Shown here in pieces: positions 45,469-54,908 of a stretch of DNA of 64,000 nt. The position numbers and the translations under genes were made by a program. Where the stretch lies: contig CAZYAZ010000001.1 of NCBI GenBank assembly GCA_964646205.1, forward strand, positions 124,001 to 188,000, in the 5' to 3' direction. Within the stretch, counting starts at the first letter, position 1; each line of letters starts with the position of its first letter. The notes beneath the pieces were generated by a model. The model had not been told where the DNA came from. It worked only from the letters and a program-made list of their open reading frames with translations, and searched no databases. The stretch is from UBA8437 sp964646205. Lineage in GTDB: Bacteria > Planctomycetota > Planctomycetia > Planctomycetales > Planctomycetaceae.

Positions 45469-45515
45469 GTCCCGTTGCCTGGTTCCACATTCTCCCCTCA
45501 ACCCCGACTCAATTC

Positions 45516-46919
45516 ATGGCCCGACGCCGGCGACGAATCGAAAAGTGGTTGGCCGGTTCCCGGACCCCGGTCTTCGTGCTCGACACCAATCGCATCGTCT
45601 GTTGGTTCAACTCGGGATGCGAGGAACTGACCGGCTGGCCCGCCGAAGAGGTCATCGGATGGCGGTGTGACTACAGCAGTGAATTCGAGCAGGGCACCGT
45701 TGACGCCCTGCTCGCCAGCCTCTGCCCTCCCCCCGAACTCGATCTTCACCCCAACCACCCAATCCCCATCCAGTTGGCCTGCCGGGACGGCCGATCCCTG
45801 CCCCAGGCTCTGCACGTGTTTCCTCTCAACGACGAACTGGGACAACCCGATGGGTTCCTGGGCGTCCTGTGTCCCGTCCGGGCAGCCGAGCCAACAACCA
45901 CCAGCGAAACACCCACGCATCGGCTCCACGCTGAACTGGCCGCCATGCGTCATTCGCTGCGGGAACGGTTCGGCCAGGACTCGCTGCTGGGAACAGGACC
46001 AGCCATGGCCCGGCTCCAGGCACAGGCACGCCTGGCCGGAGACTCGTTGTCCAGCGTGTGCCTGATCGGTGAACCCGGCAGCGGACGGGAACACACGGCA
46101 CGGGCCATTCACTACTCGGGAGCCGCGGGCGACCAGTCATTTGTTCCGCTGGACTGCAACGGGCTGCCGCCCGGCGAACAGGCCAACATCATCGACAGGA
46201 TGTTCCAGTCGCCGGAGGCAGGATCCAGCAGCGTGTTTCAACCCGGCTCCCTGTTTCTCGCCGACGTCGATCACCTGCCACGTGACATCCAGCAACGGCT
46301 GTTGGATCAGCTCACGACACCGAACACCACCACAGAACCCTCGCTGCGATTGATGGTCTCCTCGACCCGCCCCCTGGAAGAGGCCGTCGCCCGCGAGGAC
46401 CTGTTGCCAGACCTGCACTTCCATGCCTCGACAGTCTCGATCACCGTGCCACCGCTGAGGGATCGCGGCGAGGACTTTCGGCCGCTGGTCCAGCACTTCC
46501 TCGAGCGACACAACCAAACGGCCAGTCGACAGGTCGGGGGCCTTGCGCCGGACTCGTGGACGGTCCTGGGCCAGTACGACTGGCCGGGCAACCTGGATGA
46601 ACTGAACCTGGTGATTCTCGAGGCAGCCCTCGCGGCGGCCGACCGTGACTCGTCACTGATCGACCCCGACGACTTGCCATTTGCGTTCCGAACCGGCATC
46701 GACGCTCAACGAGCCGGAGGACCACTCGAGCAACCCATCGAGCCGCTCGAAGACGTCCTCGAGCGTGTCGAGCGAGAACAGTTGGGACGGGCCATGCAAC
46801 GGGCCCGGGGAAACAAGGCCGAGGCCGCCCGCCTGCTGGGCCTCACGCGACCCCGCCTGTACCGTCGACTGACACAACTCGACATGCTCGAGGACGATTT
46901 CGAACCGGATAACGACTAG
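45516..46919 (+). CDS. PAS plus degenerate sigma-54-activator-like regulator
   Basis: 467 residues from ATG 45516. A PAS domain (about 8-110) begins with TPVFVLDTNRIVCWFN. The AAA+ domain is degenerate: Walker A is GEPGSGREH (Arg for Lys), the GAFTGA loop is missing, and Walker B is SLFLADVDHL instead of TLFLDEVGE. The Fis-type helix-turn-helix (NKAEAARLLGLTRPRLYRRL) is intact. It probably binds DNA without activating sigma-54, acting as a repressor or cofactor. Its stop and that of the next gene on the other strand share the CTAG at 46916-46919. Confidence 0.85.
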   Translation: MARRRRRIEKWLAGSRTPVFVLDTNRIVCWFNSGCEELTGWPAEEVIGWRCDYSSEFEQGTVDALLASLCPPPELDLHPNHPIPIQLACRDGRSLPQALHVFPLNDELGQPDGFLGVLCPVRAAEPTTTSETPTHRLHAELAAMRHSLRERFGQDSLLGTGPAMARLQAQARLAGDSLSSVCLIGEPGSGREHTARAIHYSGAAGDQSFVPLDCNGLPPGEQANIIDRMFQSPEAGSSSVFQPGSLFLADVDHLPRDIQQRLLDQLTTPNTTTEPSLRLMVSSTRPLEEAVAREDLLPDLHFHASTVSITVPPLRDRGEDFRPLVQHFLERHNQTASRQVGGLAPDSWTVLGQYDWPGNLDELNLVILEAALAAADRDSSLIDPDDLPFAFRTGIDAQRAGGPLEQPIEPLEDVLERVEREQLGRAMQRARGNKAEAARLLGLTRPRLYRRLTQLDMLEDDFEPDND

Positions 46920-48562
46920 CGGCGAACAATCGGTGCCCTGACCCGGTCGATCCGAACGTCAACAACAGCCGGCTGTCCCGATTCAATCGCACGTCGCAAG
47001 GCTCCGGACAAATCCTCGACCCGCTCCACCCGTTCGCCCCAGCCTCCCAGCGATCGACACAACTCGTCGTAACGCGTGTCAGACAGCTCGCAGCCAATCA
47101 ACCGCTCGGCACCATAATCGGCCAGTTGGATCTGGTATTCGGCATTCCAGCACGCATCGTTTCCCACCACGATCACCACGGGCAAGTCGTATCGGATGGC
47201 TGTCTCGAGTTCCATGGCATGAAAACCGAATGTGCCATCTCCGACGGTTGCAATCACCGTCGCATCGGGACAGGCCATCCGGGCCGCCAGGGCAGATGGC
47301 ACGCCACCGCCAATCGAACCACTGGGTCCGTTGATCACTCGATGAGTCGACTGGACGATCGCCTGGGTCCACTGTCCGAACTCTCCGCCATCAGACACGA
47401 ACACCGATTCGTCCGCCTCGACCAGCACCTCGTTCACCGCCCGGGCCACCTGCACCGGATGCAGGCGACCGTCCCCAGCCGCCGCGATCGTCTTCCATTC
47501 CGACGGTCGGTGTTCCACGGCCTGCCGGATCTCATCCCGCCACTCGACCAGGTCCTCTCGCGGTGCATCACACACCTGCACCAGCCGTTCAAGAGCGGGC
47601 ACGGGATCAGCCAGGTCAGCTATCGCCAGCCTCCCGGCGGTTTCCAGCCGACTGCCGAACTGTTCGAGCACGGACGCGTCCGGATCAACCAGCACAACCC
47701 GGCAGCCGTCGGCGACAAAGGGTGACTCGAGAAACTTCAGCCCGACATCCGGTTTGCGACCGACGAGCACCAGCAGGTCGGCACGTGCCAGTACCTCGGC
47801 AAATGCCCCCAGACTGGGATCATTGATACCCCGAGGACTCCCCATCGCCAGGGCCGGCACACCGGTGCTCTCTTCGAAGTGCTGCAGGATCTCGGAGCCT
47901 GGACCACTCACCAGTGCCGGCCCGGCCAGGACCAGCGGTCGAGCGGCCTGGTCCAGCAGTCCCAAAATCGTTCCGGCGGTGTCACGATCGAGCAGGCTGA
48001 CGATCGGCTGTGAATCCTCGGCCACCGGCGGTCCGGCCACCCGGTGACTGTCCATCCCCGAGAGAACATCGCCGGGAAGTGTCACGTGCACCGGTCCCGG
48101 CCGGCCACTGCGAGCCAACCGGATGGCCCGGGAGAGATCGTGTCCCAGGTCGGCGGAACCCGTCGCCCGCCACGCCGCCTTGGCCACTCCACCGGCCATT
48201 TCCGCCTGCGGCATCTCCTGGAACGCCCCCTGCCCATCACGGGAAACCGGTGAACAACCACTGAGAACCACCACGGGCGACTCGGCCATCGCGGCCACGT
48301 AGGTCGGTGTCAGGGTGTTGGTGAATCCCGGCCCGGCCGTCACCAGTGCGACACCCACCTCGCCGGTCAGGCGTCCCCAGGCATCGGCCATGTGCACCGC
48401 CGCGGCCTCGTGCCGGACGTGCAGCAACTCGACCCCGGTGTCGATCGTCGCATCGAACACCGACATGATCTGGTTGCCCGAGAGAGTGAATAGCCGGCGA
48501 ATCCCGGCAATCTCGAGCGAACTCACCAGGTGATCGGCACCGCGTGGAGACGAACTGCTCAT
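46916..48562 (-). CDS. Thiamine-diphosphate enzyme (acetolactate synthase/decarboxylase-like)
   Basis: 548 residues from ATG 48562 (an ATG 15 bases upstream is possible). The catalytic Glu lies in HVRHEAAAVHMADAWGR, and TVGDGTFGFHAME with GNDACWN is the metal-ThDP motif (the usual NN is ND here). Three domains are in normal order. It has no regulatory subunit gene beside it, so it is more likely a decarboxylase or benzaldehyde-lyase-type enzyme than the main acetohydroxyacid synthase. Substrate unknown. Confidence 0.88.
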   Translation of the reverse strand: MSSSSPRGADHLVSSLEIAGIRRLFTLSGNQIMSVFDATIDTGVELLHVRHEAAAVHMADAWGRLTGEVGVALVTAGPGFTNTLTPTYVAAMAESPVVVLSGCSPVSRDGQGAFQEMPQAEMAGGVAKAAWRATGSADLGHDLSRAIRLARSGRPGPVHVTLPGDVLSGMDSHRVAGPPVAEDSQPIVSLLDRDTAGTILGLLDQAARPLVLAGPALVSGPGSEILQHFEESTGVPALAMGSPRGINDPSLGAFAEVLARADLLVLVGRKPDVGLKFLESPFVADGCRVVLVDPDASVLEQFGSRLETAGRLAIADLADPVPALERLVQVCDAPREDLVEWRDEIRQAVEHRPSEWKTIAAAGDGRLHPVQVARAVNEVLVEADESVFVSDGGEFGQWTQAIVQSTHRVINGPSGSIGGGVPSALAARMACPDATVIATVGDGTFGFHAMELETAIRYDLPVVIVVGNDACWNAEYQIQLADYGAERLIGCELSDTRYDELCRSLGGWGERVERVEDLSGALRRAIESGQPAVVDVRIDRVRAPIVRR

Positions 48563-48658
48563 GGTGCGGGCGATCATAGCGTGCAGCCGGATGGGGCAAC
48601 ACCTACAATGTGCCTGCTCCAACCGTTCCAAAGGCCCCTTCACCGAGAACGTGCACCC

Positions 48659-50005
48659 ATGACCCAAACCGGCCGGGGACTGTCACGCCGTGACCTGCTG
48701 GTCCGCTCCGCAGCCTGGGGACTGGCTCCCGGTCTGTTTGCCCACTCGTCCCTGGCGGGAGAAAAACGCGGACGACCGCGTGTCGCCGCAATTTTCACTG
48801 AATTCCGGTTCCGGTCGCATGCCTACAACATCCTGGAGAACTTCTTCCGGCCGTACCTCTTTGATGGCCGACTGATCGATCCGGGTGTCGACATCGTCTC
48901 GTTCTACGCCGACCAGTTCCCCGACGGCGACATGGCGCGTGACGTGGCCAAACGGTTCAAGGTGCCATTGTACGATTCGATCGAGAAGGCCATGTGCGTC
49001 GGCGGTGACACCCTGGCCGTCGATGCCGTGCTCTCGATCGGCGAACACGGCGATTATCCGGTCAATGAGCTGGGCCAGAAGAAGTACCCGCGCAAGCGGT
49101 TCTTTGATGCTGCCGTGGCGGTGATGAAACGAGCCAACCGCTTCGTGCCATTGTTCAACGACAAGCACTACTCGTATCGCTGGGACTGGGCTCGCGAGAT
49201 GGTCGATGTGGCCCGCGCCAACCACATGCCCTTGCTGGCCGGCAGCTCGGTCCCCCTGGCCCAGCGACGACCCGGCCTGGAACTGCCACGTGGTACGAAA
49301 ATCACCGAAGCGATCTCGATCCATGGCGGGCAACTGGAATCCTACGGGTTCCACGGACTCGAGGTCCTGCAGTCAATGGTCGAATCACGCGGTGCGGCTG
49401 GCGAAACCGGAATCGCCCATGTGCAGGTCCTCGAAGGCGACGCCCTGTTCGACGCGGCCCGGCAGGGACGCTGGTCGATGGAACTGGCCGAATCGGCGAT
49501 GCTGGCCGAACTGGACCGTCGGCCACGATCGATGCAACGGCTGATCGCCAGCCACGAGAACAGCACACCTCACGCGATTTTGGTCGAGTACCGTGACGGG
49601 CTCAAAGCGGCGGTGCTCAAGGTCGGCTCAGACGCCAATCGCTGGAACTTCGCCTGCCGTGTCGAGGGCGAATCGCGGCCGAGAGCCACGGCGCTTTTCA
49701 ATGGGCCCTGGGGCAACCGCTGCCTCTTCAAGGGGCTCTCTCACGCCATCCAGGCCATGTTCATTCACGGCAGGGAACCGTATCCGGCCGAACGCACACT
49801 GCTGGTCACCGGAGCTCTCGATTCGGCCGTCCGCAGCCATCACGCGGGTGGCAAGCTGATGCCAACCCCACACCTGGACATTTCCTACGCCCCGACAGAC
49901 TTCTCCGATTTCCGGGAATCCGGGCGGAGTTGGCAGATCATCACCAAGCACACAGCTCAACCCCGGGACTTCGATCCTGGCGACCGCAAGTTCCTGAATC
50001 AGTAA
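48659..50005 (+). CDS. Tat-exported protein of unknown function
   Basis: 448 residues from ATG 48659. The N-terminus RGLSRRDLLVRSAAWGL is a good Tat signal. VAAIFTEFRFRSHAYNILENF and DAVLSIGEHGDYPVNELG suggest a Rossmann-like half followed by an alpha/beta domain, like a Gfo/Idh/MocA relative, but no clear NAD motif (GxGxxG) is seen. I recognise it only as a kind of conserved planctomycete protein and give no function. A terminator follows 24 bases after the stop. Confidence 0.82.
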   Translation: MTQTGRGLSRRDLLVRSAAWGLAPGLFAHSSLAGEKRGRPRVAAIFTEFRFRSHAYNILENFFRPYLFDGRLIDPGVDIVSFYADQFPDGDMARDVAKRFKVPLYDSIEKAMCVGGDTLAVDAVLSIGEHGDYPVNELGQKKYPRKRFFDAAVAVMKRANRFVPLFNDKHYSYRWDWAREMVDVARANHMPLLAGSSVPLAQRRPGLELPRGTKITEAISIHGGQLESYGFHGLEVLQSMVESRGAAGETGIAHVQVLEGDALFDAARQGRWSMELAESAMLAELDRRPRSMQRLIASHENSTPHAILVEYRDGLKAAVLKVGSDANRWNFACRVEGESRPRATALFNGPWGNRCLFKGLSHAIQAMFIHGREPYPAERTLLVTGALDSAVRSHHAGGKLMPTPHLDISYAPTDFSDFRESGRSWQIITKHTAQPRDFDPGDRKFLNQ

Positions 50006-50028
50006 CAACACATCGTCATGAGTGGTTC

Positions 50029-50065
50029 GGGACCGATCCCTGGTGGCATCGGTCCCGATGTTTTT
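50029..50065 (+). terminator. Rho-independent terminator
   Basis: Perfect nine-pair stem GGGACCGAT (50029-50037) with ATCGGTCCC (50048-50056) around a ten-base loop, followed by GATG and TTTTT (50061-50065). It ends the transcript of the Tat-exported protein. Confidence 0.78.
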
Positions 50066-50097
50066 GTGTACACAGTCATTGGACCGGAATTCTCACC

Positions 50098-50994
50098 ATG
50101 ATCACCCGCATCACGCTGCTCACCCTGCTATTGACCATCGCAGCCCCTGCACTCTCCCAGGACAATTACAAGCACGGCCCCGATTCGATGGTCCAGGAGG
50201 GTGTGCCCCAGGGAACCGTCACACAGCACAAGTGGACCAGCAAGACGGTCTTTCCGGGCACGGTCCGCGACTACTGGATCTACGTACCCAAGCAGTACGA
50301 CGGCAAGACTCCAGCGGCGGTCATGGTCTTCCAGGACGGTGGCAGCTACGTGAACACCAAGCGGTCCTTCCGGGTTCCGACCGTCTTCGACAACCTGATT
50401 CACCGCGGCGAGATGCCGGTGACGATCGGCATCTTTCTCAACCCCGGCTCCATCCCCCCCAGCAAGCCCGGTGCCCGGGCACGACGGAACCGCAGTTTTG
50501 AATACGACACGCTCAGCGGACAGTACGCTCGGTTTCTGCTCGAGGAGATTCTGCCGGAGGTTGGCAAACGCTACAAGCTGACCGATAACCCCGCCCACAG
50601 AGCCATCTGTGGCATCAGTTCTGGTGGCATCTGTGCCTGGACGGTCGCCTGGGAACACCCCGACCAGTTCAGCAAGGTCCTCAGCCACGTCGGCAGTTTC
50701 ACCAACATCCGCGGCGGACACGTCTACCCGGCATTGATCCGCAAGACCGAACCAAAACCGATCCGTGTTTTCCTGCAGGAAGGCAGCAACGACCTCGACA
50801 ACCTCCACGGTAGCTGGCCGTTGTCGAACCGCCAGATGGCCGCCGCACTGAAGTTTTCGAAGTACGATTACAAGTTCGTGATGGGCACCGGTGGTCACAA
50901 CGGACGACACGGGGGTGCCATCATGCCCGAATCGCTGAAGTGGCTGTGGCGTGGCTGGAACGGAAAAACGTCCGACTCCCCGAAAAAGAAGTGA
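50098..50994 (+). CDS. Secreted esterase (enterochelin-esterase/Fes-like)
   Basis: 298 residues from ATG 50098, the first after the terminator. A signal peptide (LLTLLLTIAAPALSQ) is followed by RDYWIYVPKQYDG and the nucleophile elbow CGISSGGICAW. FLQEGSNDLDN and GTGGHNGRHGGA supply the acid and the histidine. This is the esterase D/Fes fold. Planctomycetes have many such secreted esterases with unknown carbohydrate or aromatic ester substrates. It is followed at 47 bases by a gluconolactonase-like gene. Confidence 0.9.
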   Translation: MITRITLLTLLLTIAAPALSQDNYKHGPDSMVQEGVPQGTVTQHKWTSKTVFPGTVRDYWIYVPKQYDGKTPAAVMVFQDGGSYVNTKRSFRVPTVFDNLIHRGEMPVTIGIFLNPGSIPPSKPGARARRNRSFEYDTLSGQYARFLLEEILPEVGKRYKLTDNPAHRAICGISSGGICAWTVAWEHPDQFSKVLSHVGSFTNIRGGHVYPALIRKTEPKPIRVFLQEGSNDLDNLHGSWPLSNRQMAAALKFSKYDYKFVMGTGGHNGRHGGAIMPESLKWLWRGWNGKTSDSPKKK

Positions 50995-51041
50995 CACCAC
51001 CCGCGCCCGAGTTCGATCCAACTTTCTCGTAGGACACTCCC

Positions 51042-51956
51042 ATGACCGGCCTTTCCAAGTTTCCACGTCTCGCTGCCGCCTGGCTGCTGCTGATCGGTTC
51101 GAGCGCGATGGCTCAGGACATGCCCCTGACGCAAGTGTTGTTGCCCGGCGAGGGCTGGCAACTGGTCGGTTCGGGTTACAAGTTCACCGAGGGACCGGCC
51201 GTCGACGCCAAGGGCAACGTGTTCTTCACCGACATTCCCAACGACCGTATTCACCGCGTCGACGCGACGACGGGCAAGGTCACCGTTTTTGCCGAGAAGA
51301 CGGCCCGGACCAATGGACTGATGTTTGGACGGGACGGCCTGTTGTACGGCTGCCGAAACGGGGACAAGCAGGTGGTGGCCTACGCCCCGGACGGCAGCCA
51401 CACCGTCATCGCCAGTGACATCTCATGCAATGACCTGGTCGTCGGAAGCGACCTGAGACTGTTCGTCACCGACCCGGGCGGCGGCAAGGTCTGGACGATC
51501 GATGCGAAACGGAAAAAACGCGTGGTCGCCGAGGGCATCGGACCCAACGGGGTCATCCTGTGGCCCGGCGAGGGAACCCTGGTGGTCACTGAACGGAATG
51601 ACGCTCACCTGTGGACCTACCGGGTCGAACCCGATGGCAGCCTGTCTCACCGCGAACGGTACTACCTGCCCCTGAGACTACTCCCCGGGCGGGATCGGCC
51701 CGGTTCCGACGGAATGACCGTCGACACCAACGGCCGCCTGTACGTCACGACATCAGCCGGAGTCCAGATGTTTGATCCGACCGGCCGAATGGGCGGGGTC
51801 ATCGCCAAACCACACCGCGGGTCGCTGGCCAACGTGGCCTTTGGCGGTCCGAAACGGAACCTGATGTACGTGACTGCCGGTGACCGGGTGTACCGGAGAA
51901 AGACCCGGGTCCAGGGTGCCGTTCATTTTCTCAAGCCAGCCGTCCCGCGACGCTGA
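51042..51956 (+). CDS. SMP-30/gluconolactonase-family lactonase
   Basis: 304 residues with a signal peptide (LAAAWLLLIGSSAMAQ). FTEGPAVDAKGNVFFTD is the metal-site motif with the first Glu, and GPNGVILWPGEGTLVVTE and RPGSDGMTVDTNGRLYV hold the Asn and Asp ligands of the six-bladed propeller. It should hydrolyse a sugar lactone in the periplasm. Placed after a secreted esterase, it may act in the same breakdown route. Confidence 0.92.
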   Translation: MTGLSKFPRLAAAWLLLIGSSAMAQDMPLTQVLLPGEGWQLVGSGYKFTEGPAVDAKGNVFFTDIPNDRIHRVDATTGKVTVFAEKTARTNGLMFGRDGLLYGCRNGDKQVVAYAPDGSHTVIASDISCNDLVVGSDLRLFVTDPGGGKVWTIDAKRKKRVVAEGIGPNGVILWPGEGTLVVTERNDAHLWTYRVEPDGSLSHRERYYLPLRLLPGRDRPGSDGMTVDTNGRLYVTTSAGVQMFDPTGRMGGVIAKPHRGSLANVAFGGPKRNLMYVTAGDRVYRRKTRVQGAVHFLKPAVPRR

Positions 51957-51975
51957 ACCAACAGGCCTTCTTCTC

Positions 51976-53574
51976 ATGCCGTTGCGGGTGACAAACGTCC
52001 GGCTGCCGGTGACGCTCGACGAACAGCACATCGGGCCCGAGTTGGCCCGACGGCTGGGCGTCGATTTGACCGACGTGACCGGCTGGAGAATCCTCAAGAA
52101 AAGCCTCGATGGACGTGCCCGTGACAACCTCAAGTTCGTCTACTCGGTTTCCGTGGACGTGGCAGACGAGGAATCCCGGCTCGAGCAATTGATCCGTCGT
52201 GACAGTGTCGATCAGCACCTGCCCAAGACGTTCGAGGATCCCCCGCCGGGCAGCACACCCCTGGAAGAACGCCCGGTGGTGATCGGCTCGGGACCCGCCG
52301 GTTTGCTGGCGGCCTACTACCTGGCAATCCGCGGCTTCCGACCACTGATCCTGGAACGAGGACCGGCGGTCAAGGAACGGGTGAAAAGCATCCGCGATTT
52401 CGACGCGGGTGGAGAACACGACCCGGACGACAACTACCTCTTCGGCGAGGGAGGGGCCGGGACGTTCAGCGATGGCAAGCTGACCTGTCGTCTGTCGGGA
52501 CCCGATATCGATTGGGTCCTGGACCGGTTCGCCGAATTCGGTCGTCGCCCGTCGGTCGCCTGGGAACAACGTCCACACCTGGGCAGCAACCGGCTGCCAT
52601 TCGTGGTGAGAAGCTTCCGGCATGCCATCGAGGCGGCTGGAGGTGAATACCGGTTCGGATGCCGCTTTGAAGGACTGGAAATCGAGAACGGACAACTGGT
52701 CGCCCTGGCGACCAGCGCCGGTCGGATCCCCACGAAACTCGCGCTACTGGCCATCGGACACAGTGCGCGAGACACCTACCAGATGCTGTTGGAGACAGGC
52801 ATCCCGATGGAGCCCCGGGCCTTTCAGATGGGACTGCGGATCGAACAGCCACAGGCACAGATCGACGCCGAAGCGTACGGGCGACCCGAGTACCGTGAAC
52901 TGCTCGGGGCGGCCAACTACAACCTGGTGGCCAAGGGTGAACGCGACGTCTACACCTTCTGCATGTGTGCCGGAGGACACATCATTCCCAGTGTTTCTGA
53001 ACCGGACATGTTCTGCACCAATGGAATGAGCAACTCGCGACACGACACGCCGTTTGCCAGCAGCGGGTTGATGGTGACCGTGGAACCCGAGGAATTCGGT
53101 TCGACCGACCCGCTGGCAGGCGTCCGCCTGCAACAACAATTCGAGGCCGTCGGGTATCGGTTGGGACGGAGCGAATACCTGGCCCCGGCTCAACGGGCTG
53201 CGGATTTCATGGCGGGACGCTCACCCGACCCGGCCAATCGCATCGAAACATCCTACCTGCGGGGAACCATCCCCGCCTCACTCGAAATGGTGCTTCCAGC
53301 AACAGTGATCTCAACCATCAAGTGGGCCCTGCCCCTGTTGAATCGCAAGTACCACAAGGCGTTTCTACCCGAGGCGGTGCTGGTGGGACCGGAAATGCGG
53401 GGCAGTGCCCCGGTGCGAATCATTCGCGATCGCGAACATTTTCAGTCACCCGGCTGCCGAGGTCTTTACCCGGTGGGCGAGGGGGCCGGTTTTGCCGGTG
53501 GCATCATCAGCGCCGGGGTCGATGGCGTGCGTGCCGCGCGGGAGATCATCCGAGAATTTGCGCCGTTGGATTGA
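51976..53574 (+). CDS. FAD-dependent dehydrogenase (COG2509 type)
   Basis: 532 residues from ATG 51976. An N-terminal domain of about 85 residues (WRILKKSLDGRAR) precedes the dinucleotide motif VIGSGPAGLLAAYYLA. GGAGTFSDGKLTCR and GEGAGFAGGIISAGVDG are the FAD motifs of this family. The family is widespread and usually called an uncharacterised FAD-dependent dehydrogenase. The electron acceptor and substrate are unknown. It is convergent with uvrC, 11 bases apart. Confidence 0.88.
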   Translation: MPLRVTNVRLPVTLDEQHIGPELARRLGVDLTDVTGWRILKKSLDGRARDNLKFVYSVSVDVADEESRLEQLIRRDSVDQHLPKTFEDPPPGSTPLEERPVVIGSGPAGLLAAYYLAIRGFRPLILERGPAVKERVKSIRDFDAGGEHDPDDNYLFGEGGAGTFSDGKLTCRLSGPDIDWVLDRFAEFGRRPSVAWEQRPHLGSNRLPFVVRSFRHAIEAAGGEYRFGCRFEGLEIENGQLVALATSAGRIPTKLALLAIGHSARDTYQMLLETGIPMEPRAFQMGLRIEQPQAQIDAEAYGRPEYRELLGAANYNLVAKGERDVYTFCMCAGGHIIPSVSEPDMFCTNGMSNSRHDTPFASSGLMVTVEPEEFGSTDPLAGVRLQQQFEAVGYRLGRSEYLAPAQRAADFMAGRSPDPANRIETSYLRGTIPASLEMVLPATVISTIKWALPLLNRKYHKAFLPEAVLVGPEMRGSAPVRIIRDREHFQSPGCRGLYPVGEGAGFAGGIISAGVDGVRAAREIIREFAPLD

Positions 53575-53585
53575 GGGCGCCGGGT

Positions 53586-54908
53586 TCACTCACCCAGCGT
53601 GCTCTTGCGGCGCAGAATATGGTGATAATGCTGAGCGAAGCGATGGGCCTCGTCGCGAACATATTGCAGTAGCCTCAGCCCAAATCCGTGGCGCGACAGC
53701 CGGCGAGACTCGGACTCGCCTGGAACAAAAACTTCCTCCTCACGCTTCGCCAAAGACACGGTAAACGGCGGATCGATGCCGATCACCTCCATCGCCTCCA
53801 GGGCTGCATTCAACTGGCCCTTGCCACCGTCGATCAGCAGGATGTCCGGAAAAGCCTCACCCTCCTGGGACAACCGCCCCATTCGCCTGGAGACCACCTC
53901 GCGGATCGCACCGTAGTCATCCACGCCATCGACGGTCCGAATGCGGTAACGCTTGTAACCGTGTTTGAACGGCAGTCCGTCTATGAATTGCACGAGGCTG
54001 GCCACCGTCTCGCCTCCCTGCAAATGCGCGATGTCGACGCCCTCGATCCGCCTGGGCACCTCGTCGAGACCAAAGACCTGCTTCAGGCCCGAGAGTCCTC
54101 GCTTGGGATCAACGTAGAAGACCTCTGGCTGAGCGTGCTCCTCGAGATCACCGCGCAGGTTCAGGTCCTCCAATGCCTGGATCTCGTCCCGGATTCGTGC
54201 CGCCTTCTCGTAGAGTTGCTCGGCGGACGCCTGTTGCATCTCCTGGGCCAACTCGCGCAACAGCCGCCCACGCCCTCCGTCAAGGAACGTCTGCAGTCTC
54301 CGGATATCACGGCGATAGTCCTCCTTGCTGATCCGCAGGTTGCACGGTGCCGTGCACTGATCAATGCTCGCCAACAGGCAGGGCCGGAACCACTGCCACC
54401 GCTCGTCACCGTCGTCGATGTCCAGGGAACAGGTTCGAAACCGAAAGATTCTCTGCAACACCGCGATCGCACCACGCAACGCCTTGGCGTTGGTGAAGGG
54501 GCCATAGAGCCGGGTCCCACGGTCCTGTGGTGTTCGAGTGAACTCGACCCTCGGAAAATCCTCGCGAACGAATACCTCCAGGTAAGGAAACGTCTTGTCG
54601 TCCTTCAGCTCCTGGTTGAACTTCGGCTGGACATCCTTGATCAACCTCGCCTCCAGCAACAAGGCATCGACCTCGCTGTCGGTCTCGATCACTTCCACGT
54701 CGCGGATCTCCGGCACCAGTCCCGCCGTCCTCACCTCCTGGGCCGCCGCCGCCGTGAAATAACTGCCCACCCGGCTACGCAGGTTCACCGCCTTACCGAT
54801 GTAGATCACCCGGCTCTCGGCATCCTTCATCAGGTAAACGCCCGGCCCGGAAGACAACCCGCGGACTGTCTCCCGCAACGTCTCGAGGATCGCCGGATCG
54901 TTGGTCAT
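53586..54908 (-). CDS. uvrC: Excinuclease subunit C lacking the HhH domain
   Basis: 440 residues, where most UvrC proteins have about 600. The GIY-YIG nuclease (GVYLMKDAESRVIYIGKAVN), the Cys-rich part, the UVR domain (ASAEQLYEKAARIRDEIQAL) and the RNase H-like nuclease (GVDIAHLQGGETVAS, LLIDGGKGQLNAA, VRDEAHRFAQ) keep all catalytic residues. The protein stops right after HHILRRKSTLGE, where the helix-hairpin-helix pair normally starts. It overlaps the next gene by ATGA. Confidence 0.93.
   Translation of the reverse strand: MTNDPAILETLRETVRGLSSGPGVYLMKDAESRVIYIGKAVNLRSRVGSYFTAAAAQEVRTAGLVPEIRDVEVIETDSEVDALLLEARLIKDVQPKFNQELKDDKTFPYLEVFVREDFPRVEFTRTPQDRGTRLYGPFTNAKALRGAIAVLQRIFRFRTCSLDIDDGDERWQWFRPCLLASIDQCTAPCNLRISKEDYRRDIRRLQTFLDGGRGRLLRELAQEMQQASAEQLYEKAARIRDEIQALEDLNLRGDLEEHAQPEVFYVDPKRGLSGLKQVFGLDEVPRRIEGVDIAHLQGGETVASLVQFIDGLPFKHGYKRYRIRTVDGVDDYGAIREVVSRRMGRLSQEGEAFPDILLIDGGKGQLNAALEAMEVIGIDPPFTVSLAKREEEVFVPGESESRRLSRHGFGLRLLQYVRDEAHRFAQHYHHILRRKSTLGE

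Noticed and set aside
48604..48609. TACAAT as -10 box for the Tat-exported protein gene
   Set aside because: No -35-like sequence lies at 16-18 bases upstream, so the match alone is too weak.
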